The notes under the pieces: generated by a model
What the model saw: only the letters and a program-made list of their open reading frames with translations
Told to the model about the DNA's origin: nothing
The model's database searches: none
Translations under genes and position numbers: made by a program
In this document: positions 18,926 through 27,826 of the stretch, piece after piece
Numbering within the stretch: position 1 is the first letter of the stretch
How the letters are laid out: every line of letters begins with the position of its first letter
DNA from: Iamia sp. SCSIO 61187
Lineage (GTDB): Bacteria > Actinomycetota > Acidimicrobiia > Acidimicrobiales > Iamiaceae
Length of the DNA: 64,000 bases
NCBI RefSeq assembly: GCF_019443745.1
Contig: NZ_CP050948.1
Location: forward strand, 2,528,001-2,592,000
Reading direction: 5' to 3'

Positions 18926-20473
18926 TCAGGCGTCGACCAGCTCGTCGAGCTCGCGGTCGAGCTCGGCCCGCTGGCGCCGGGCCCGCTTGTCGGGCGACGA
19001 GAAGCGGATCGACTCGGTGAGGTCGCCCCGCTTGAACGCCAGCAGGTCGAGGATGAAGTTCTGGCGCAGCAGCCAGGGGGCCCGGTTGCCCTGCTTGGGC
19101 ATCAGGGCGGCGGCCCGCTGCACGTAGCCCGAGGTCAGCCCGAGCAGCGGCTGGGCCGACGACGCCTCGTCCTCGGTGATCTCGGCCACGGCCATGGTGT
19201 GGCCCCGGCGCCGCATCAGGTTCCACAGGCGGCACACCGACTGGGCCGTGATGTCCGCCCGCAGCGTCCAGGACGCGTTGGTGTAGCCCACGCACATGGC
19301 GGCGTTGGGCACGCCGCTCAGCATGAAGCCCTTGTAGACGAAGGTCTCGCCCGGCGTGATCGTGCGACCGTCGACGTCGAAGGTGATGCCGCCGGCGGCG
19401 ACCAGGGTGAGCCCGGTGGCGGTGACGACGATGTCGGCCTCCAGCTCGGCCCCGGACACCAGGCGGATGCCGGTCTCGGTGAAGGTGTCGATGCGATCGG
19501 TGACGACCGAGGCCCGGCCGGCCCGCATGGCGGTGAACAGGTCCCCGTCGGGCACCAGGCACACCCGCTGGTCCCACGGGTCGTAGGTGGGGTCGAAGTG
19601 GGGGTCGACGGGGACGTCGTCGGGGAGCTCGGCCGCGACCCTCTTCTTCATGAGCGTCTTGGCCAGGGCCGGTCGTCGCTGGCAGAACTGGTAGAAGGCC
19701 GTGTTGAACAGGACGCTGCGCCAGCGGTTGAAGGTGTGGGCCGCCCTGGTCGGCAGCGCCCTGCGGACCAGCTGGCCGAGGGGGTCGACGGCCGGCAGCG
19801 AGCCGATGTAGGTGGGCGAGCGCTGGAGCATGGTGACGTGCTCGGCCGTCTCGGCCAGGTTGGGGATGAGGGTCACGGCGGTGGCGCCCGACCCGATGAC
19901 GACGATGCGCGTCCCGCTGACGTCGAGGTCCTCGGGCCACTCCTGCGGGTGGATGACCCGGCCCCGGTAGTCCTCGATGCCGGGGAAGTCCGGGGTGTGG
20001 CCCTTGTCGTAGGAGTAGTAGCCGCTGCACATGAAGAGGAACGACGCCGTGATCCGGGTCGGCGCCGCGTCCTCGCCGACGACCACGTCCAGGGTCCAGC
20101 GGGCCTCGTCGCTCGACCACGACGCGGCCACCACCTTGTGGCGGTACCGGATGTGACGGTCGATCCCGTTCTCGGCCGCCGTGTCGCGGATGTACTGGAG
20201 GATGTCGGCGCCGTCGGCGATCGCCTTCTCCCCGGTCCACGGCTTGAACGGGTAGCCGAGGGTGAACATGTCGGAGTCGGAGCGGATGCCCGGGTACCGG
20301 AACAGGTCCCAGGTGCCGCCGCTGGCGTCGCGCCCCTCGAGGATCGTGTAGGTCGTGCCCGGGCACTGCTCCTGGAGGCGGTAGGCGGCGCCGACGCCCG
20401 AGAGCCCGGCGCCCACGATCACGACGTCGACGTGCTCGGGCTGGTCGGTCCGGTCGGGCTGCTCCTGCGCCAT
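18926..20473 (-). CDS. FAD/NADPH-dependent monooxygenase (BVMO-like, EthA/MymA type)
   Basis: A 515-residue flavoprotein. The FAD Rossmann motif GAGLSG is near the N-terminus, a Baeyer-Villiger-like fingerprint follows (YRGRVIHPQEWP, with Tyr in place of the first Phe), then the NADPH Rossmann motif VIGSGATAV and the late VVTATGL motif. The SGGTWDLFRYPGIRSDSDM segment is typical of EthA-like Baeyer-Villiger monooxygenases. It would insert oxygen into ketones or oxidise heteroatoms. ATG 20473 (MAQEQPD) was preferred over GTG 20524 because it lies closest to the fold and leaves room for a divergent promoter with the DUF2252 gene. Confidence 0.88.
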   Translation of the reverse strand: MAQEQPDRTDQPEHVDVVIVGAGLSGVGAAYRLQEQCPGTTYTILEGRDASGGTWDLFRYPGIRSDSDMFTLGYPFKPWTGEKAIADGADILQYIRDTAAENGIDRHIRYRHKVVAASWSSDEARWTLDVVVGEDAAPTRITASFLFMCSGYYSYDKGHTPDFPGIEDYRGRVIHPQEWPEDLDVSGTRIVVIGSGATAVTLIPNLAETAEHVTMLQRSPTYIGSLPAVDPLGQLVRRALPTRAAHTFNRWRSVLFNTAFYQFCQRRPALAKTLMKKRVAAELPDDVPVDPHFDPTYDPWDQRVCLVPDGDLFTAMRAGRASVVTDRIDTFTETGIRLVSGAELEADIVVTATGLTLVAAGGITFDVDGRTITPGETFVYKGFMLSGVPNAAMCVGYTNASWTLRADITAQSVCRLWNLMRRRGHTMAVAEITEDEASSAQPLLGLTSGYVQRAAALMPKQGNRAPWLLRQNFILDLLAFKRGDLTESIRFSSPDKRARRQRAELDRELDELVDA

Positions 20474-20547
20474 GGCCGAGACGTTACCGTCGGTAGCACT
20501 TGGGGGCCAGGGGTCGTCGGGCACACGGCGATGCTAGGCATCAGGGC

Positions 20548-21900
20548 GTGAGCCCGGACTCCCCCGCCGACGCCCTGGCCGACCTGGCCACCGACCCCGA
20601 CACCCGGACCGAGCGCATCATCGCGGTCCTGGCCGAGGCCTTCTCCGACCTGATCGCCGCCGACCCGGCCGCCTTCCGGCGCAAGTTCCGCAAGATGGCC
20701 CGCGACCCGTTCGCCTTCTACCGGGGGACGGCCTGCCTCTTCTACGACGACGTCGCCCGCCTCGACGACCCCTGGGTCGACGACCGCACCTCCCGCGTGT
20801 GGATCCAGGGCGACCTGCACGCCGAGAACTACGGCACCTACATGGACGCCGAGGGGATCCTGGTGTTCGACGTCAACGACTTCGACGAGGCCTACATCGG
20901 GCACTACACGTGGGACCTCCAACGCATGGCGGCCAGCGTCGCCCTGCTCGGCTTCTCCAAGGCCCTCTCCGACGACGCCGTCGACCGGGCGATCCGCGCC
21001 TACGCGACCAGCTACCTGGCCCAGGTCCGCGCCTTCACCGAGGGCGACCGTGACGACGAGTTCCGCCTGACCCTCGAGTCCACCACGGGCCCGGTCCACC
21101 ACGTCCTGCGCCGGGCCCGGCTCCTCTCCCGCAACGACCTCCTGGCCCGCGACACCCACGTCAGGGACGGCGAGCGCGAGTACCTCGACATCAGCGGCGT
21201 GCGCCGCCTCGACGACGACGAGCGCCGGGCCGTCTGCGCGGCCTACGAGGAGTACCTCGACACGATCCCGTCGGAGAAGCGCCAGCAGAGCGTCTCGTAC
21301 GCAGTGAAGGACGTCGTGGGCCGGAGTGGCTTCGGCATCGGCAGCGCCGGCCTGCCCGCCTACAGCCTGCTCCTCGAGGGCCGCACCCAGGCCCTCGAGA
21401 ACGACGTGCTCCTCTCGATGAAGCAGGCCAACGTGGCCGCACCCAGCCGGGTGGTCGACGACACCGACGTCGCCTCCGCCTTCCTCCACCACGGCCACCG
21501 CACGGCCCTGTCCCAACGGGCCCTCCAGGCGCACTCCGACCCGTGGCTGGGCTGGTGCGAGCTCGACGGCGTGGGACAGGTGGTGCAGGAGGTGTCGCCC
21601 TACGTGGCCGACCTCGACTGGGACGACGTCCACGAACCCGACGAGATCATCGCCCTGGTCACCGATCTGGGCCGGGCCACGGCCAAGGTCCACTGCGTGA
21701 GCGACGAGACCAGCGAGGCCTCCCTGGTCGACTTCCAGACCGAGGAGGCGATCCGCCACGTGGTCGGCGACCGCGACGAGGACCTCGCCGCCGACCTCAG
21801 CGCCTTCGGGATGGCCTACGGCGCCCTGGCCCGCGACGACCACCGCCGCTTCGTCGATGCCTTCCGCAACGGCCAGATCCCCGGCCTCCCGACCGACTGA
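20548..21900 (+). CDS. DUF2252 family protein
   Basis: A 450-residue protein of the DUF2252 family, whose fold recalls aminoglycoside phosphotransferase/kinase proteins. Landmarks are MARDPFAFYRGTA, QGDLHAENYG (catalytic-loop-like) and VFDVNDFDEA (metal-binding-loop-like), then WDLQRMAAS, GRTQALENDVLLSMKQA, and a late SLVDFQTEEAI region. The HxD- and DxD-like motifs suggest phosphotransfer, but no substrate is known for the family. GTG 20548 was chosen because TAGGCAT lies about seven bases upstream, the leaderless pattern of this genome. It converges on the CBS gene. Confidence 0.83.
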   Translation: MSPDSPADALADLATDPDTRTERIIAVLAEAFSDLIAADPAAFRRKFRKMARDPFAFYRGTACLFYDDVARLDDPWVDDRTSRVWIQGDLHAENYGTYMDAEGILVFDVNDFDEAYIGHYTWDLQRMAASVALLGFSKALSDDAVDRAIRAYATSYLAQVRAFTEGDRDDEFRLTLESTTGPVHHVLRRARLLSRNDLLARDTHVRDGEREYLDISGVRRLDDDERRAVCAAYEEYLDTIPSEKRQQSVSYAVKDVVGRSGFGIGSAGLPAYSLLLEGRTQALENDVLLSMKQANVAAPSRVVDDTDVASAFLHHGHRTALSQRALQAHSDPWLGWCELDGVGQVVQEVSPYVADLDWDDVHEPDEIIALVTDLGRATAKVHCVSDETSEASLVDFQTEEAIRHVVGDRDEDLAADLSAFGMAYGALARDDHRRFVDAFRNGQIPGLPTD

Positions 21901-21999
21901 CCCCCGCCCACGCCCGGCGCGCCAGCACAGACGACGTCCGCCGACGAACCCGACCAGATCTCCCGCGACCAGTCCCGGCCCGGCGCAGCCGCAGGGGGG

Positions 22000-22020
22000 T
22001 GCGGGGGGTCTCCCCCCGCA
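22000..22020. terminator. Perfect 9-bp GC hairpin between convergent genes
   Basis: TGCGGGGGG (22000-22008) and CCCCCCGCA (22012-22020) form a perfect stem with a three-base loop. It lies in the 239-base gap between the converging DUF2252 and CBS genes and is probably a two-way terminator. The rest of the gap holds a degenerate GAGCGAGCG-type low-complexity stretch (about 22020-22135) and no gene was recognised. Confidence 0.5.
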
Positions 22021-22139
22021 GAGGCGAGCGTGTCGGCGAGGGACGAGCCGTCCGCCGCCGGGAAGGTCTTCAGACCGAGCGCAGCGAGGGCGTCAAGCTC
22101 GAGGAACGGAGCGAGCCGCCAGGCGAGCGAGTGACGAGA

Positions 22140-22574
22140 TCACCGACCCTGCGAGATGTACTCGTGGAGGGTCTGCTTCTCCTGCTCGAGGTCCCTGATG
22201 TAGGCCTTGACGACGTCGCCGATGCTGACGATGCCGCACAGGGCGCCGTCGACGACGACGGGCACGTGGCGCATGCGGCCCTCGGTCATCAGCGCGGAGA
22301 GCTCGTCGACGGTGGTGCTCATGTCGCAGGTGACGACGTCGCGGGTCATGATCGACGCCACGTCGTGGTCGAGCAGGGCGCTGCCGTGGGCGGCCAGGCC
22401 CCGGGTGACGTCGCGCTCGGAGACGATGCCATCGACGACGCGACCGTCGTCGGACACCACGAGGGCGCCGACGCCCCGGTCGGCGAGGGCGGCCACCACC
22501 TCGCCGATCGTGGCCGACGAGGCGACGGTGGCCACGTCGTCGCCCTTGCGTCTCAGCAGCCCTGCGACGTGCAC
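22140..22574 (-). CDS. Tandem CBS-domain protein
   Basis: A 144-residue protein made of two CBS motifs forming one Bateman module. The first spans about residues 1-65 (TIGEVVAALADRGVGALVV, GIVSERDVTRGL) and the second about 70-130 (IMTRDVVTCDMSTTVDELSA, HVPVVVDGALCGIVSIGDVV). Such stand-alone modules bind adenine nucleotides and regulate partner proteins. A C-terminal helix (YIRDLEQEKQTLHEYI) is typical of this actinobacterial subgroup. The partner is unknown. Confidence 0.88.
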   Translation of the reverse strand: MHVAGLLRRKGDDVATVASSATIGEVVAALADRGVGALVVSDDGRVVDGIVSERDVTRGLAAHGSALLDHDVASIMTRDVVTCDMSTTVDELSALMTEGRMRHVPVVVDGALCGIVSIGDVVKAYIRDLEQEKQTLHEYISQGR

Positions 22575-22635
22575 GGTGGATCCTCCTGGTCGCGGACCCC
22601 CATGGTGTCACACGTCACCCGGTGGGTGCTGGCGG

Positions 22636-23118
22636 CTACCGCCCCCCGAGGTTCGGGACCGAGAAGACCTCCTCGCCGGCGACGGTGCCGGTGAAGTCGC
22701 CCTCGAGCTCGGTGGCACTGGCCCCGGGCAGCTCGGAGGTGGTGCCCGTCAGCTCGGCGTCCTCGCCGTCGGTGGTCGTCCCGGTGCAGGTCACGTCGAC
22801 GGCGTCCTCGCCGCCGGCGGCGTCGGCCTCGCACTCCAGCTCGCCGTCGATGGCGTGCCCGGCCTGCTCGAACTCGTCGGCGCCGTGCTGGGCGGCCAGG
22901 CTCCGCACCGCGGCCTCGGCGGCGTCGGTGGCCCCCTCGTCGATCTCCGAGGAGGCCGACGAGACGGCGTCCTCGGCGTCCTCCTGGAGGTCCTCGGCGG
23001 CGCTCTCGGCGTCGTCTTGGATGTCGTTGACCGCGTCCTCGGCGTCGTCGCTGCAGGCTCCGACGCCCAGGACGAGGCCGGCGGCGAGGAGGGCGGTGGG
23101 GACGAGGCGAGGGCGCAT
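22636..23118 (-). CDS. Hypothetical acidic lipoprotein
   Basis: A 160-residue predicted secreted lipoprotein. A basic start (MRPRLVPTALLAAGLVLGVG) ends in a lipobox VGAC. A highly acidic, helix-prone stretch of Asp/Glu/Ala repeats follows (about residues 28-75), and then a small C-terminal domain with two cysteines (LECEADAAGG, DVTCTGTTTDG) that could form a disulfide. The tail resembles small DUF4333-type actinobacterial lipoproteins, but the match is not firm. No function can be assigned. ATG 23118 places the signal peptide at the very N-terminus. Confidence 0.65.
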   Translation of the reverse strand: MRPRLVPTALLAAGLVLGVGACSDDAEDAVNDIQDDAESAAEDLQEDAEDAVSSASSEIDEGATDAAEAAVRSLAAQHGADEFEQAGHAIDGELECEADAAGGEDAVDVTCTGTTTDGEDAELTGTTSELPGASATELEGDFTGTVAGEEVFSVPNLGGR

Positions 23119-23198
23119 GGTGACCTCCGGGTCGGTGGGTGCCGCCCGCCCTACCCGCCGTCGCCGACGGGACACCGGGCGGCGGCGAGCCCCGCGGG

Positions 23199-23957
23199 TC
23201 AGCCCCGCAGGAGGGCCCCGCCGTCGACGACGAGCGTCGTGCCCGTCACCCACGCCGAGAGATCGCTCACGAGGTACAGCACCGCGCCGGCGATGTCCTC
23301 GGGCTCCCCCAGCCGCTGGAGCGGGAAGCGCGGCGCGATGGCCGCCTCGTGCTCCTCCCACAGGCCGCGGGCCATGTCGGTGCGGACCAGCCCCGGTGCG
23401 ACGGCGTTGACCCGGACGGTGGGCCCCAGCTCCTGGGCCAGGGTCCGGGTGAGGTGCATGAGGGCGGCCTTGGTCACGTTGTAGATGCCGATGCCGGGCT
23501 CCACGAGGAGCCCGCCGATCGAGGCGATGTTCACCACGGCCCCGCCCCCGCCGGCGGCCAGCGGGTCACGGGCCTCGCGCACCAGGGCGTGGGCGCCCCG
23601 CAGGTTCACGTCGAAGGTCTTGTCCCACTGGGCGTCGCTGATGTCGAGGGCGGGGCCGAAGTAGGGGTTGGTCGCGGCGTTGTTGACGACGATGTCCAGG
23701 GCGCCGAAGCGGTCGAGGGCGGCGGCCACGATGGCCGCCGGGCTCTCCGGGGCGCCGGCGTTGGCCGCGACCCACCCGACCTCGGCGCCGGGCACGGCCG
23801 CCCCGATCTCGGCCGCGGCGGCCTCGAGGGCGTCGGCCTTGCGGGAGGTGAGCAGCACCCGGGCGCCGGCGTCGGCCAGCATCAGGGCCGTCGCCCGGCC
23901 GATGCCCTTGGACGCGCCCGTCACCACGGCCACCTTGTCGTCGAGGCGGATCTCCAC
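23199..23957 (-). CDS. SDR family oxidoreductase
   Basis: A 252-residue classical short-chain dehydrogenase/reductase. It has the coenzyme motif TGASKGIG, an Arg after the second strand (LLTSRKADAL) that favours NADP(H), NNAATNPY, the catalytic serine in NIASIGG, the YxxxK in IYNVTKAALM, and the terminal VDGG typical of 3-ketoacyl-ACP reductase-like enzymes. The substrate is unknown. GTG 23957 puts the Rossmann motif at residue 12. It is divergent from the DUF255 gene at 24021. Confidence 0.87.
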   Translation of the reverse strand: MEIRLDDKVAVVTGASKGIGRATALMLADAGARVLLTSRKADALEAAAAEIGAAVPGAEVGWVAANAGAPESPAAIVAAALDRFGALDIVVNNAATNPYFGPALDISDAQWDKTFDVNLRGAHALVREARDPLAAGGGGAVVNIASIGGLLVEPGIGIYNVTKAALMHLTRTLAQELGPTVRVNAVAPGLVRTDMARGLWEEHEAAIAPRFPLQRLGEPEDIAGAVLYLVSDLSAWVTGTTLVVDGGALLRG

Positions 23958-24006
23958 GGGCCGGGACCCTAGATCGACGGGCGACGGGGAGCCGCCACCG
24001 GGCCCG

Positions 24007-24012
24007 TACCCT
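24007..24012 (+). promoter_or_regulatory. -10 element (TACCCT) of a probable leaderless promoter
   Basis: TACCCT ends eight bases before ATG 24021; no ribosome binding site is visible. Confidence 0.5.
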
Positions 24013-24020
24013 GGCCCCCC

Positions 24021-26087
24021 ATGAACCGCCTGGCCGACCAGACCAGCCCCTACCTGCGTCAGCACGCCGAGAACCCGGTCGACTGGTGGCCCTGGGGCGA
24101 CGAGGCCTTCGCCGAGGCCCGGCGGCGCGACGTCCCGGTGCTGCTGTCGGTCGGCTACTCGGCCTGCCACTGGTGCCACGTGATGGCCCACGAGAGCTTC
24201 GAGGACGACGAGGTCGCCGCCGTCGTCAACGAGCTGTTCGTGAGCATCAAGGTCGACCGGGAGGAGCGTCCCGACGTCGACGCCGTGTACATGGAGGCGA
24301 CCCAGGCGATGACCGGCGCCGGCGGCTGGCCCATGACGGTGTTCATGACGCCCGAGGGCGAGCCGTTCTTCTGCGGCACCTACTTCCCCCGCGAGAAGCG
24401 CCCGGGGATGCCCGGGTTCCTCGACGTGTGCCGGGCCATCGACGACGCCTGGACGAACCGCCGGGCCGAGGTCGTCGAGCAGGGCGGCAAGCTGGCCGAG
24501 CACCTGCGCCAGACGTTGGCCGCGGCCCCCGGGTCGCGGCCGGTCCCGGGCGCCGAGGTCGTGGACGCGGCCGTGGCCGGGCTGATCGGGGCCCACGACG
24601 AGGCCCGGGGCGGCTTCGGCGGGGCGCCCAAGTTCCCGCAGCCGGCGTCGGTCGAGCTCCTGCTGCGGGCTGCGTCCCGCCACGCCGGCGACCTCGAGGG
24701 CGACGACGGCACCGCCCTGCGGGCGGCGACCACCACGCTCGACCACATGGCGGCCGGCGGGATCTACGACCACCTGGGCGGCGGCTTCGCCCGGTACTCC
24801 GTCGACGCCCGGTGGCTCGTGCCCCACTTCGAGAAGATGCTCTACGACCAGGCCCTGCTGATCCGGAGCTACCTCCATGCCTGGCAGCTCACCGGCGCCC
24901 CCCGCCACCGCCAGGTCGTCGACGAGACGATCACCTACGTGCTGCGCGACCTGCGGCACCCGGCGGGCGGGTTCTTCTCGGCCGAGGACGCCGACAGCGA
25001 GGGCGAGGAGGGGCGGTTCTACGTGTGGACCCCCGACGAGGTCCGCAGCGCCCTCGGCCCCGACGAGGCCGTCTCGGCCATGGAGTGGTGGGGCGTCACC
25101 GAGGAGGGCAACTTCACGGCCGGCGAGGCGCAGCCGAGTGGCCCAGGTGGCGCGGGACGGACGATCCTCAACCGGCTCCACGCCGTGGGCCGCATCGAGC
25201 GCCCGCCGCTGATCCAGGACTGCCGGCTGCGCCTCTTCGACGCCCGGGGCGAGCGGGTCCGGCCCGGTCTCGACGACAAGGTCCTCACCGAGTGGAACGG
25301 GCTGATGCTGGCCACGCTGGCCGAGGCCGCCGCCGCCACCGGGAACCGGGCGTGGCTGGAGGCGGCCGTCCAGGCCGGGGAGTTCCTGTGCCTGCGGATG
25401 CGCTCGGCCGACGGGCGCTGGCTGCGGAGCTGGCAGGGCGACCCGACCGATCCCGAGGCCACCGGGCGGGCCCACCAGCCCGCCTTCGCCGCCGACCACG
25501 CCGCCCTGGTCGACGGGTTCACCCGCCTGGCCGAGGCGACCGGCCAGGCCCGGTGGATGGCGGTGGCCCGGGCCACCGCCGACGTCCTCCTCGCCCTGTT
25601 CCGCGACACCGAGGGGTCGGGGTTCTTCACCACCGGCGCCGACGCCGAGGCCCTGGTCGCCCGGCCCAAGGACCTCCAGGACGGGGCCACCCCCAGCGCC
25701 AACAGCAACGCGGCGTGGGCGCTTCTCCGGCTGGCCGCCCTCACCGGCGAGCGGGCGTACCGGGACGCCGCCGAGGAGGTCCTCGCCCTGCTCGGGCCGC
25801 TGGCCGGCGAGCACCCGCTGGCCTTCGCCCACCTCGCCGCCGGCGTCGACCTCCACGCCCGGGGCAGCACCGAGGTCGTGATCCCCGGCTCGTCGCTCGA
25901 CCTGGTCGGGACGGTGCAGCAGCGCTGGCTGCCCGACGCCGTGCTGGCCTGGGGCGAGCCCTACCCCTCGCCCCTGTGGGAGGGCCGGACCGAGGGCCAC
26001 GCCTACGTCTGCCAGGGCTACTCGTGCCGGCTGCCCACGACTGACCCGGCGGTGCTCACCGACCAGCTCACCGGCTCGACCCACTGA
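24021..26087 (+). CDS. Thioredoxin-domain protein of the DUF255/YyaL (SPATA20) family
   Basis: A 688-residue protein. The N-terminal thioredoxin-like domain (residues 1-160) opens with [20 protein letters not shown] and has the redox motif CHWCH in [18 protein letters not shown]. The rest is an alpha/alpha-barrel resembling glycan-processing enzymes ([57 protein letters not shown]). The family is widespread but its substrate is unknown. Length and all landmark motifs are normal. It is followed 4 bases later by the nucleotidyltransferase gene. Confidence 0.93.
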   Translation: MNRLADQTSPYLRQHAENPVDWWPWGDEAFAEARRRDVPVLLSVGYSACHWCHVMAHESFEDDEVAAVVNELFVSIKVDREERPDVDAVYMEATQAMTGAGGWPMTVFMTPEGEPFFCGTYFPREKRPGMPGFLDVCRAIDDAWTNRRAEVVEQGGKLAEHLRQTLAAAPGSRPVPGAEVVDAAVAGLIGAHDEARGGFGGAPKFPQPASVELLLRAASRHAGDLEGDDGTALRAATTTLDHMAAGGIYDHLGGGFARYSVDARWLVPHFEKMLYDQALLIRSYLHAWQLTGAPRHRQVVDETITYVLRDLRHPAGGFFSAEDADSEGEEGRFYVWTPDEVRSALGPDEAVSAMEWWGVTEEGNFTAGEAQPSGPGGAGRTILNRLHAVGRIERPPLIQDCRLRLFDARGERVRPGLDDKVLTEWNGLMLATLAEAAAATGNRAWLEAAVQAGEFLCLRMRSADGRWLRSWQGDPTDPEATGRAHQPAFAADHAALVDGFTRLAEATGQARWMAVARATADVLLALFRDTEGSGFFTTGADAEALVARPKDLQDGATPSANSNAAWALLRLAALTGERAYRDAAEEVLALLGPLAGEHPLAFAHLAAGVDLHARGSTEVVIPGSSLDLVGTVQQRWLPDAVLAWGEPYPSPLWEGRTEGHAYVCQGYSCRLPTTDPAVLTDQLTGSTH

Positions 26088-26091
26088 GACG

Positions 26092-26661
26092 ATGGGCGTG
26101 ACCGTCGCCGTGGTGCTGGCCGGCGGCGCCGGGACCCGGTACGCCGGGCCGACGCCGAAGCTCCTGGCCCGGTTGGCCGACGGGGCCACCGTCCTGGAGC
26201 GGGCCGTCGGGGCGGCGGTCGCGGCCGGCGTCGGCCCGGTCGTCGTGGTGACGGGGGCGGTGGTCGACCCCGACCTGCCGGCGGACGTGGAGCTGGTCGC
26301 CAACCCGGCATGGCGCGACGGCCAGGCCACGTCGCTCCGGACGGCGATCGCCTGGGCGCGCGACGCCGGGGCCGATGCCGTCGTGGTGGGGCTCGGGGAC
26401 CAGCCCGGGCTGGCGCCCGAGGCGTGGCGGGCGGTCGCCGCCGCCGAGGCGACGCCGTTGGCGGTGGCGACCTACGACGGCCGCCGTGGGCACCCCGTCC
26501 GCCTGGGGTCCGAGGTGTGGGACGAGCTGCCCACCAGCGGCGACGTCGGCGCCCGGCACGTGCTGGCGGCCCACCCCGGGCGGGTGGTCGAGGTCCCGTG
26601 CCCGGGCGATCCCACCGACATCGACACCGTCGCCGACCTCACCGGGTGGGACGCCCCCTGA
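26092..26661 (+). CDS. MobA-like nucleotidyltransferase (molybdenum cofactor cytidylyltransferase type)
   Basis: A 189-residue GT-A fold enzyme. It has the nucleotide-binding LAGGAGTRYAGPTPKLL, a G-x-A-TSLRTAI segment, and the metal-binding GLGDQPGL that is diagnostic of MocA/MobA-like enzymes. C-terminal HPVRLGSEVWDEL and DIDTVADL fit MocA, which makes the cytosine dinucleotide form of the molybdenum cofactor used by xanthine-dehydrogenase-type enzymes. Two such enzymes are encoded downstream (30044-33692 and 60677-63265), which supports this role. In E. coli, mocA also lies in a purine-related cluster with ssnA and xdhD. Confidence 0.75.
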   Translation: MGVTVAVVLAGGAGTRYAGPTPKLLARLADGATVLERAVGAAVAAGVGPVVVVTGAVVDPDLPADVELVANPAWRDGQATSLRTAIAWARDAGADAVVVGLGDQPGLAPEAWRAVAAAEATPLAVATYDGRRGHPVRLGSEVWDELPTSGDVGARHVLAAHPGRVVEVPCPGDPTDIDTVADLTGWDAP

Positions 26662-27821
26662 CCTGGGCGGAGGTCGCCACCACGACGGCCCCGGCGCCGA
26701 GGGTGGCGCCCCGGGGCGCAGGCCCGACCCCAGCCCCCGGCGTCGTAGGCGGCGGCGCCGACGGCCGAGCCGAGGGCCCCGCCCCCGAAGTACAGGGTCA
26801 TGTAGGCGGAGGTGATGCGGCTGCGGGCCTCGGGCGCCAGCTCGTAGATGATCGTCTGGTTCAGCACCTGCACGCCCTGGACCCCGACGTCGAGCACGAC
26901 CACGCCGACGACGACGGCGGCGATCGAGTGGCGGCCGGCCCACAGCACCCCGAACGACGTCACCACGGCGACGGCGGCGGCGATCCGTCCCGGCCCGGCC
27001 AGGCCCCGGTCGGCCAGGCGGCCGGCGGCGGTCGCGCACAGGGCCCCGGCCGCGCCGACCAGCCCCAGCAGGCCGATGGCGCCGTCGCCCCACCCGAACG
27101 GGGCGGCGGCCAGGTGGAACGAGATCGTCGTCCAGAACACCGAGAAGGTGGCGAAGGCCAGGGCGCCCACGAGGGCGGACCGCCGGAGCCCGGGGAGGTC
27201 GCGCAGCAGGGTGACCGTCGAGGCCAGCACGGCGCCGTACCCGATGCGGGGCCGCCCCTCGTCCGGCGGCAGCAGCCGGGACAGGGCGACGGCCAGGGCC
27301 ACCGCCGCCCCGGCGGCGACGACGAACACGGCGCGCCACCCGAGCAGCCCGGCGATGCCCCCGGCCACGGTCCGGGCCAGCAGGATCCCGAGGAGCAGCC
27401 CGGTCATGACGGTGCCGACGGCCCGGCCCCGCTGGCCGTCGGTGGCCAGGCCGGCGGTGAGGGCCACCATCAGCTGGGCCGCGGTGGCCCCGACCCCGAC
27501 GACCAGGAGGGCGACGGCCAGCACGGGCAGCGACGGGGCGACGGACGCGCCCACCAGGGCGACCACCATGGCGACCAGCACGGCCGGGATCAGCCGGCGG
27601 CGGGCCACCAGGTCGCCGAGCGGGACGAGCAGGGCCAGGCCGGCGGCGTAGCCGACCTGGGCGGCGGTCACGACGAGGCCCGTCCGGCCCTCGCTGGTGC
27701 CCAGGTCCTCGCCGATCGTGTGCAGCAGGGGCTGGGCGTAGTACAGGTTGGCGACGGCCAGCCCCGTCGCCGCGGCGAGCACGAGCCCGAACCCCCGCGA
27801 CAGCCCCCGCCCCTCGACCAT
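26472..27821 (-). CDS. MFS transporter with a probable C-terminal frameshift
   Basis: An MFS permease with about eleven clear helices (start VEGRGLSRGFGLVLAAATG, helices to VGAAAYDAGGWG). After GGWGRACA the literal frame turns into an arginine-rich tail that runs antisense across the nucleotidyltransferase gene to 26472 (449 codons). If one G is removed from the GGGG run in the palindrome at 26706-26719, the frame becomes PGATLGAGAVVVATSAQVRG and stops at 26639, giving a normal twelfth helix. The likely true extent is therefore 26639-27821. ATG 27821 is 5 bases downstream of the nitrilase stop. As last gene of the xanthine dehydrogenase operon it may import the purine or hydantoin-like substrate. 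Confidence 0.75.
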   Translation of the reverse strand: MVEGRGLSRGFGLVLAAATGLAVANLYYAQPLLHTIGEDLGTSEGRTGLVVTAAQVGYAAGLALLVPLGDLVARRRLIPAVLVAMVVALVGASVAPSLPVLAVALLVVGVGATAAQLMVALTAGLATDGQRGRAVGTVMTGLLLGILLARTVAGGIAGLLGWRAVFVVAAGAAVALAVALSRLLPPDEGRPRIGYGAVLASTVTLLRDLPGLRRSALVGALAFATFSVFWTTISFHLAAAPFGWGDGAIGLLGLVGAAGALCATAAGRLADRGLAGPGRIAAAVAVVTSFGVLWAGRHSIAAVVVGVVVLDVGVQGVQVLNQTIIYELAPEARSRITSAYMTLYFGGGALGSAVGAAAYDAGGWGRACAPGRHPRRRGRRGGDLRPGQGASHPVRSATVSMSVGSPGHGTSTTRPGWAASTCRAPTSPLVGSSSHTSDPRRTGCPRRPS

Positions 27822-27826
27822 GCGGC

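Noticed and set aside
20474..20547. GTG 20524 as start of the flavin monooxygenase
   Set aside because: It would use most of the 74-base divergent promoter region and add residues with no family match.
22020..22139. Repetitive GAGCGAGCG-type stretch considered as a CRISPR or tandem repeat
   Set aside because: The units vary in length and sequence, with no regular repeat-spacer pattern.
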